This document shows, one piece after another, positions 57,601 to 64,000 of a stretch of 64,000 nucleotides of DNA. A model generated the notes under the pieces. The model was not told the DNA's origin. It saw only the letters and a program-made list of their open reading frames with translations, and did not search any database. The DNA comes from Schistosoma mansoni. Taxonomy: Eukaryota; Platyhelminthes; Trematoda; Strigeidida; Schistosomatidae. The position numbers and the translations under genes are program-made. Numbering within the stretch: position 1 is the first letter of the stretch; each line of letters begins with the position of its first letter. Where the stretch lies: positions 3,302,775 through 3,366,774 of the forward strand of contig NC_031499.1 of assembly GCF_000237925.1 (NCBI RefSeq). Direction: 5' to 3'.

Positions 57601-58682
57601 TGAGATCAATCTGTGACGGATATGACCTACAAATAACGAGATGTCAATGTCGAAACTATCTATTTTATAAAGTGAGATCGGACAAGTTTTATAGCTTCAT
57701 TTCGTTATCCAAAAGATACCGTAATTGTTTGCGCAACGATGGTTCAAAGACTTATCAACAGTTTTACGAAATGTCGAAGACTTAACTTTACTTAAAACAA
57801 ACCCACAAGATTACTTTACAAGAAAATATTAAGTTACAAATTTGACGATTGTGTAGCGCGATGGTCTGAAGGTCAAAACAAGCGACTTCCAACTACTCCG
57901 TTCCACTAAATCCAGTTCAAGCAGCCAAATACTAGTATCACTACCAAATGAATAAGCAGAACGCGAAATGGAGTATATATATTCGTACTCCGTATATAAA
58001 TCGTTATTCTTCCTACTATATTTCACATTCTGTGCATTCTTTCTCTTACTGTGCCAAAGTGAGAACTTGGGCTGACATACATTTGGGTCAAGTTTCTGGT
58101 TGTCTTTGATCACCTGGCTGAAACCATTATATATATATATATATTCTGGCCTTGAAATTTGGAAAGCCATGAAGTTGGATGGATATATGTTATCTGTCTG
58201 TTATTATAATCAATCTACAGAAATGTCACAATTTTCAATACCTGGGAATATTTTTTTAACACAACGTCAGTCATTAGAAAATACACGGTAATTTCTCAGC
58301 ATGGCATGTTTTCATCATCGTTTCAGCCCATCGGTCAAAACCAAACGAAGACTTGACCTCAATGTCGGTGTTAATAATATGCTCTTCTGGTTGCTACTTT
58401 CCATTAAGGAACGTTTCATTTGCAAAACACTAGGTTTAATCAGCGTGTACCTATTATTATTGCTAAATGTTCAGGGTTTCTTAAATCTTTTTTAAATATT
58501 TATTTATTTTAACACAGGGGGGCACCAGATATATGGTTGGACGAACAATAATTGTATAATATGTGGAATCTGTAGAAAAATGTTATTGTTGTGTTTAGAT
58601 GCCTGGATAATTCTGTACAGACCTGTACAATAATAAGACATATTTGACAGACCCAGCTATAAATGTAAAAATAGACAGATGA

Positions 58683-58716
58683 ATTAGCAAGGATAATAAT
58701 AATAATAATAATAATA
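58683..58716. repeat. AAT microsatellite
   Basis: About seven AAT triplets. Simple repeat. Confidence 0.9.
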
Positions 58717-58739
58717 GTAACCTCTCGTTAATTAACTAA

Positions 58740-58890
58740 TTTACCAGATTCAGATTCGTGTATTCAGCTTTAACTAGTGATATTGTCCGGTTGTCCAAAT
58801 AGAAAGGGGACTCGACCCTGAAACCTAGTGACTGAAAGTCGAACGCGTTTACCACTGATCCACAAACCCACTACTGTGATCATTACAGTA
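58740..58890 (-). repeat. Second tRNA-like SINE family, copy 3
   Basis: Minus strand: TGGATCAGTGGTAAACGCG, TCGAGTCCCC (box B-like), then CTATTTGGACAACCGG. The best preserved member of the family. Confidence 0.5.
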
Positions 58891-59870
58891 TGGTTTTCAA
58901 TATTCAATAACATGAGAACCTTATGATTCACAGTTACAACCACTTTATTGACAGATTACTCAGCAACTACGTTAAACAATTGTTACAATGATGTGAACGA
59001 GTCAATATGAGTGGGGATTTCTTAAAGGTTTTGCGAAAAACTGTCGTTAAAAAAGCGATTGCTTTTGGCAAACACGAAGAAATCCCTATACATATTATGC
59101 TGTCTCAGTTACCACTACTCATCAATTGTTCGATAGGACCACAGGCTAATAACTGATACTTGTAACGTTCTCAAACTATGGATCACGGAATAAATTATTA
59201 GTTTGAACATCTTAGTATGCAAGATGAACAATTTGATTTCTCCTAAACAGTAAGGATGAGAAAATCTTAAAATTAACAACGTTGCTCTCAACATACGCAT
59301 GATCAAACAATTGAAAATAATATTAACGAATACAATAATAAATTGCATGTAACATATTTATTAAAACAATCATATCTTCTCCCTACCTTATATTTAGGTA
59401 AAAACAATCCAGCTTAACTGTTAACAACACAGACTTGATACTGAAACAAAGATATATTCTAACGAACGCATAAAAAGACAAATTGCCAACATATAATGAT
59501 TCTTACTTCAAAAGTATACACAAAAAAATATCAAGGAAAATAGCAAGTGAACTAAATAAGAATTCAGATGAATGTACAATATTTGTGGCTATTCATAATT
59601 TGGCTGATAGCAACGAATATTTGGTTAAGGGAATTTTTTAGAGTAAAGAGTAATAAAAAACATCACCTGTACTTTATTTCCACAAAAATGATATGTATAT
59701 ATAAAAATATTGGAGCGAACTGTGCTCAACTGGAATCAGGGAGATTGCTGTGACTGAGTACCCTGAGTTGACGTGAAAATTTGTTATTTATTCTAGAATT
59801 ATTAAGAATAATATATGTGTAGGCTCATGAATACTGTCTTTGTCACACATTATTGTTGCAAATGTCGAAT

Positions 59871-60956
59871 CTAATTTTGATGACCATAACAATGAGGCGG
59901 ATTATCGGACTCCTTGAATGGCTTTGTGGAAGGGGTAGGCAGGAGAGCAGTAGGATTTAAACGGGGGACATTAATTGTTGGTAGACTGAACGAATCTGAT
60001 TGTTCATTCCGCCACATTCTTCCAGATAGCGAATTGTTAAGACTAGATTGCGTAAAACCACTAATTTTAAGATTTAATGACTGCTCACTATTCTGTAAAG
60101 AACACCATTTTCTGTCTACAAAAGGTTGACCATAATCATAGGCGGTAACACACGAAGTTTTAATAGATGATGAATTTCCAGCAAGAGAGTAATCTTTTCG
60201 TATAGAATCCATTTGAACTCGTGGCAAGTAAGTTCGGTAGTCAACATCTTTGTTGGATGACAGATATCTCTTCTGATAAGTGTGAAGTGATTCCTTTTCA
60301 TTATCAACAGGATTGATCACATTTATACGCAAATCTACATCCCTCGGAGATATTGTGGTTTTCGAGTTCGTTTCTAGCATTGTTTTTACTTTGGTTTTCT
60401 GCACTAATAGGTGTGATAATGAAACGATTATTCATTGTGTATTTTAAATAAACAGATACATAGTTTTAGAAGATGTACCAATAAAAACATTACAAAATAA
60501 AAGAATTTGAATAGTGAAATGCTTCGTACATAAAAAGATAAGTGACTACCAGTAATAAGCATTTAAAAGTCCCTTGTTCTATTTAGTGATCATGAGGGTA
60601 CTATACAAGGTGTTTAAAGCCGTGAATAATGCATAGAAGTTAAAGAACTACGATACTGTGTACCACTTAAGGCTATCACTGAAAAAGTATATGGGAGTTA
60701 GTTACACAATAATGGAGGAATCTAAGACATGACTGACTAAAATATTCAAAGTTCTTTTCTTAAGGCCAAGAACGTATCTTCTATTCAAACATGTCTTATT
60801 TCTCATCGTCAAACGATCGTAAAAATCGCGTTGATTAACTGCGCATGGTTTAACACAACTGGTTTTTGACCTAATATCTCGGTTCAAAGATTGTTGTTTA
60901 TACATTTCATATAAATCTAATTTTTCGAAAGATATTATTTCAAAAGAGCTTGGCAT
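59871..60956 (-). CDS. Hypothetical protein, two exons
   Basis: The first exon starts at ATG 60956 (MPSSFEIISFEKLDLYEMYK) and is open to about 60770; a plausible donor is TAC|GTTCTTGG. The second starts after an acceptor TATTAGTGCAG near 60403 and runs to TGA at 59871 (SDNPPHCYGHQN at the end). Both junctions would be phase 0, and the product would be about 235 aa. The first exon is polar and helical (QRDFYDRLTMRNK). The second is Ser/Asn-rich with scattered prolines (LPTPSTKPFKESD) and looks disordered. No domain was recognised. The donor is weak, so the pairing of the exons is uncertain, though each frame is longer than chance in this AT-rich DNA. Confidence 0.45.
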
Positions 60957-60999
60957 TCATTGATAATTTATTGGCTTGGTTTTTGCGAGCAATACCATG

Positions 61000-62040
61000 A
61001 GAAATGTACTAAACTGGGTATCAACCCAATTATCTAGCGTTAGTATGAAGATACATACAACCCAAACAATACTGTTCAAAACGTCAGTGAATATTGAATT
61101 TTGTGCTGATGTGAATATGATCACTAAATATTTTGTCAAGAACGATATTCAGAAAATCAAGTTCCCGGGATATAAATACTCCTATTAATACAGTAATTAT
61201 TATGTACCTCATGAGTCAGGAACCGATTGTGATACTTAACTCGCATTTTACTTAGCTCCAAAGTGAAGATGGATTTGAAAAGAAAGCCAGAAGGTCTAGG
61301 CATTGAGTTCACTGATCCTCAACTTACTGCTCACTAACTAATAAACTACTTTGCCATCTCTTTCATATTAAGTACCGTATTTACCTGTAGAATAAAATTG
61401 TTCTAAAAAGTAGATTGGGTATTGGGGCGACATTATGCGTAGTGCAACATCTATCTGGGGATCGGTTTCCACATATTCACTAAAGCTTTGTAGAAATAAA
61501 ACTCTTGTTTTGCAAAAAAGCTTGAGAAAAGTTGTTCATATGATCGACCAATTAGTAACATAGAGTAGTTTATTAAAGTATACTTTATTGGCCTAGAATC
61601 CCATATATATTACTCCGTTTATTTGAAATTCTGAGTAACCCGGAAAAATTTAATTTATGGTAGGATCCTATCACTCAACATAATGAAAAACCGCCTCATG
61701 TAACTATAACATATTCCAATAAAGCCTAGTTTGCCGTCTTGACGGTACAATTACTTCTTCCATTCAAGTCCTGTAGAATTCAAAAAGTGTTGAAGTCACT
61801 AAAACCTTGTCAAGATACCTAAAAAATATCAAACTACTTTATACTTAAGCAAATAATTACCTAGGATTATCTGTAACAAGAAACACATCGTGATATTACC
61901 CACAGGAAGATAGACATACAACTCACCAATTGCGAAGCAGGCGTTTTATTTAAAAATGTCAATGAACTAGTTCGACGCATGTGGATGCGTCCCTCCCCCA
62001 ACGTCTGAGTTGAAGCGCGTGGGTAGCACGTTTTCGGCCG
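61000..62040. other. Unannotated stretch
   Basis: AT-rich DNA with no recognised gene or repeat. Confidence 0.35.
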
Positions 62041-62046
62041 GGCAAG

Positions 62047-62300
62047 TCACGTGTCCAGTTGAGGTAAATGCTTGAGATTTAATAAACCGCATATTTTACT
62101 GCAGAACATATCATCAGTTACATCAGACTTGAGTGCGAACACTGTGCAACCAATGTCTAAGTTTGATGGGCGTGAAGAACTACGAAAATTTAATATTGGA
62201 CTATCAAGTTTGCAGTTCGCTTTGTCGTCTGAAGAGGAACTGTGAACGTCGAATGCGTGTCTTTGGCAAGAAGATAGGAAGGACAAATTTGTAAATCTAC
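62047..62300 (-). CDS. Candidate last exon of an unknown gene
   Basis: An acceptor-like ATGGATTTAG near 62301 opens a frame of about 83 codons ending TGA at 62047. The protein is Ser/Asp-rich with a phosphosite-like patch (VHSSSSDDKANCKLDS) and a cysteine-containing end (DMFCSKICGLLNLKHL). The base composition is less AT-rich than the surroundings, which suits coding sequence. No upstream exon was found in the window. Confidence 0.3.
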
Positions 62301-62309
62301 TAAATCCAT

Positions 62310-64000
62310 TGGATTATTCATTTACATTCCACATTGCCATGGTGACGTGGCTAATGGAAGATAATCCGAAAACGTCTATGCACTATATCTTGTTATACGT
62401 CATGACACTTGAATTTGCGAGCTGTTTTACACTACTTGGCACTCCATCGAAGAGTACTTCAGAAGCACATGTTTTACAGCAACATACGAATTCAAGTGTT
62501 TTTTTCTCCTTTACAATCATTAAGTGCACTATAATCGCAGCCCTTGTCATCCGTCAAAGAAAACGGCTGGTTAAACTATATAACGAACATAGTAGACATT
62601 TAGAGTAAGGCAAAAGGTAGAAAATCAAGTGTGTAGCCAAACTGAAAATTTTGGCGAGTACTTAGTGGAAAAGTAGACCATTCGGTGGGCATTTTGTTGA
62701 CAATTTAAGTACGTCCAGAACATGGAAAGACAAAAGAGGAAAATCTACAATTTCCCCGATTTTGAACGTCTTCCTAATATTTTTTTGTTTTCTAACGGAA
62801 TGTTCCCCTTATTTCTTCTTTATCCGCCTTTATTCCCTCTATAGTGGTTGCTTGGATCATAACTTTAGAATATGAAGTTAGCTGATCTCTAGCAAAAACG
62901 CACATCGACAGTTAATTAAACTCCTCTTTCTAGAAACCGAAAGATTTCAGAGAATGCAATACCACACAAGCCTATTATGGACGATTTCAGTGAAATGCAC
63001 CTAAATATTAATGAAAAATACACATTCAATATGTTACAGCCTAAATTTCAGTCCCTAGTGAAAACCATTTCAACATAGTAGAAGTATAAATGACCGTCAT
63101 TTCTAGCAACAACACACAATGAAGAGTACGTCACGATGTGAATACTATTTTGAATGCTTTCAAGGTCGTGTTTACTTTCAGTTTCTTATTGCAGCACCCA
63201 ATATCCTTGTGAAGCACTAGTGTGAGGTAATTAGTTTTTTACCAACTGTTTAGACTTTCGTGCGTACTTATTAATCTTATGAATAGTTCAATCTTCAGGA
63301 AAGAAGCGGATTTATGGACTTCATTCGCTCGATCTGAAAGAGTTGGACAGAGTTACTGCATCAGATGCTTTGAGGAATGGTGCATATAATGTCACTCTCT
63401 AGTCTATGAACAATTTTAAGCTATCACACACCAACATGGCTTCCGAAACACAGTGCCTAATATTCATAAAAGAACATATGGACGGTCATAGACTCCGTTA
63501 TTTTTTTGTCGATCTAACCTTGCAAAATTTCCATAAGTATCAGAAAAGTTACCAAAGGGTTATTTCTATGATGAGTAACTTTTAGCCTGAAAGTCTCTGA
63601 AAACACTCTAAGATCAAGATATTCTCCTTTAGATAAAATGAAATAATGTAACAGTTTTTTCAAGATGTTATAGTATCAGTTTATATGTTAAGCCCATATA
63701 CTTTATTCTAGCTTCTGGTCAAGCCAATTCGTTTTTCCATTATGAGTCATATTTTGATCTTGTCAATTATTCGCTTACTAACCTTGACTACTTTTTTATA
63801 TGTGCGTATGTGTATGCACACTTTGTATCTTATCCATCATATGTCTGTCATTCATCGTTGTCTCACTATAAATATTGATTAATGCTTGCTCATAGTGAGT
63901 TGGCTTACCAGCCAACCCCATTACGTGTCATGTATGTTTCGCTTGCTAACATTTGCTCATGTGCTCACAGCTTTTTTACCTACGTTATTTAAATAAAAAT
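62310..64000. other. Unannotated right edge
   Basis: No recognised gene. The stretch 63750-63830 resembles 27330-27430, the lead-in of a CR1 fragment, so a LINE 5' region may begin here. Confidence 0.3.

Noticed and set aside
57829-58170. Minus-strand open frame of 113 codons
   Set aside because: Begins in an AT repeat, shows no splice sites or family resemblance.
62309-62608. Plus-strand frame with a hydrophobic patch
   Set aside because: Starts without an ATG, lies antisense to a stronger candidate, no splice support.
1-64000. CRISPR arrays, prokaryotic operons or riboswitches
   Set aside because: Intron-rich metazoan DNA; no regularly spaced repeats of that kind were seen.

Overview
This window is AT-rich, intron-rich metazoan DNA packed with retroelement debris, and it reads as a blood fluke genome (genus Schistosoma). 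The grounds are: hammerhead ribozyme repeats of the SM-alpha type with the diagnostic CUGAnGA...GUCCCAAAUAGGAC...GAAA layout; an RTE-clade LINE closely resembling SR2; CR1-clade LINEs of the SR1/Perere kind; gypsy-type LTR fossils; and host genes with very short introns, including one of 34 nt. The species within the genus cannot be fixed from the sequence alone.

Host genes. The left edge (641-1977, +) holds the last two exons of an unidentified coiled-coil protein. A homologue of the small ankyrin protein ANKRD49 lies at 31754-36104 (-, four exons). The mitochondrial acyl carrier protein NDUFAB1 lies at 40775-41260 (-, three exons, one a micro-intron junction). An LSm11-like gene (U7 snRNP, histone pre-mRNA 3' processing) spans 47626-55819 (-, at least four exons with consistent phases). 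A putative two-exon gene of unknown function sits at 59871-60956 (-), and a weaker candidate exon at 62047-62300 (-). The host genes are on both strands and do not form an operon.

Mobile DNA. From 1 to 457 is the 3' end of an LTR element; related LTR-like copies lie at 5742-6070, 8801-9176 and 46172-46496. From 8801 to about 19730 is a fossil gypsy-type element that took a CR1-clade LINE into its reverse transcriptase region. A segment carrying the LINE was then duplicated in inverted orientation, giving a giant near-perfect palindrome (left arm 10033-13879, right arm 14155-19456). An RTE-clade LINE (22738-about 25850, -), CR1 fragments (27330-28640 and 41640-43850, +) and several LINE 3' ends fill the gaps.

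The most interesting layer is a set of tRNA-promoter-bearing SINE-like repeats. Each carries a hammerhead ribozyme whose stem I is GCACUG/CAGUGC. Four copies have complete catalytic cores and one SM-alpha-type copy carries a three-base insertion at the cleavage site. Others are palindromic, truncated, or split by a tiny LINE tail. Two copies with perfect cores lie in the sense direction inside one LSm11 intron.

Long stretches between these features (for example 3521-5090, 19740-22010, 25860-27320, 43860-46160, 61000-64000) show no gene I can recognise.
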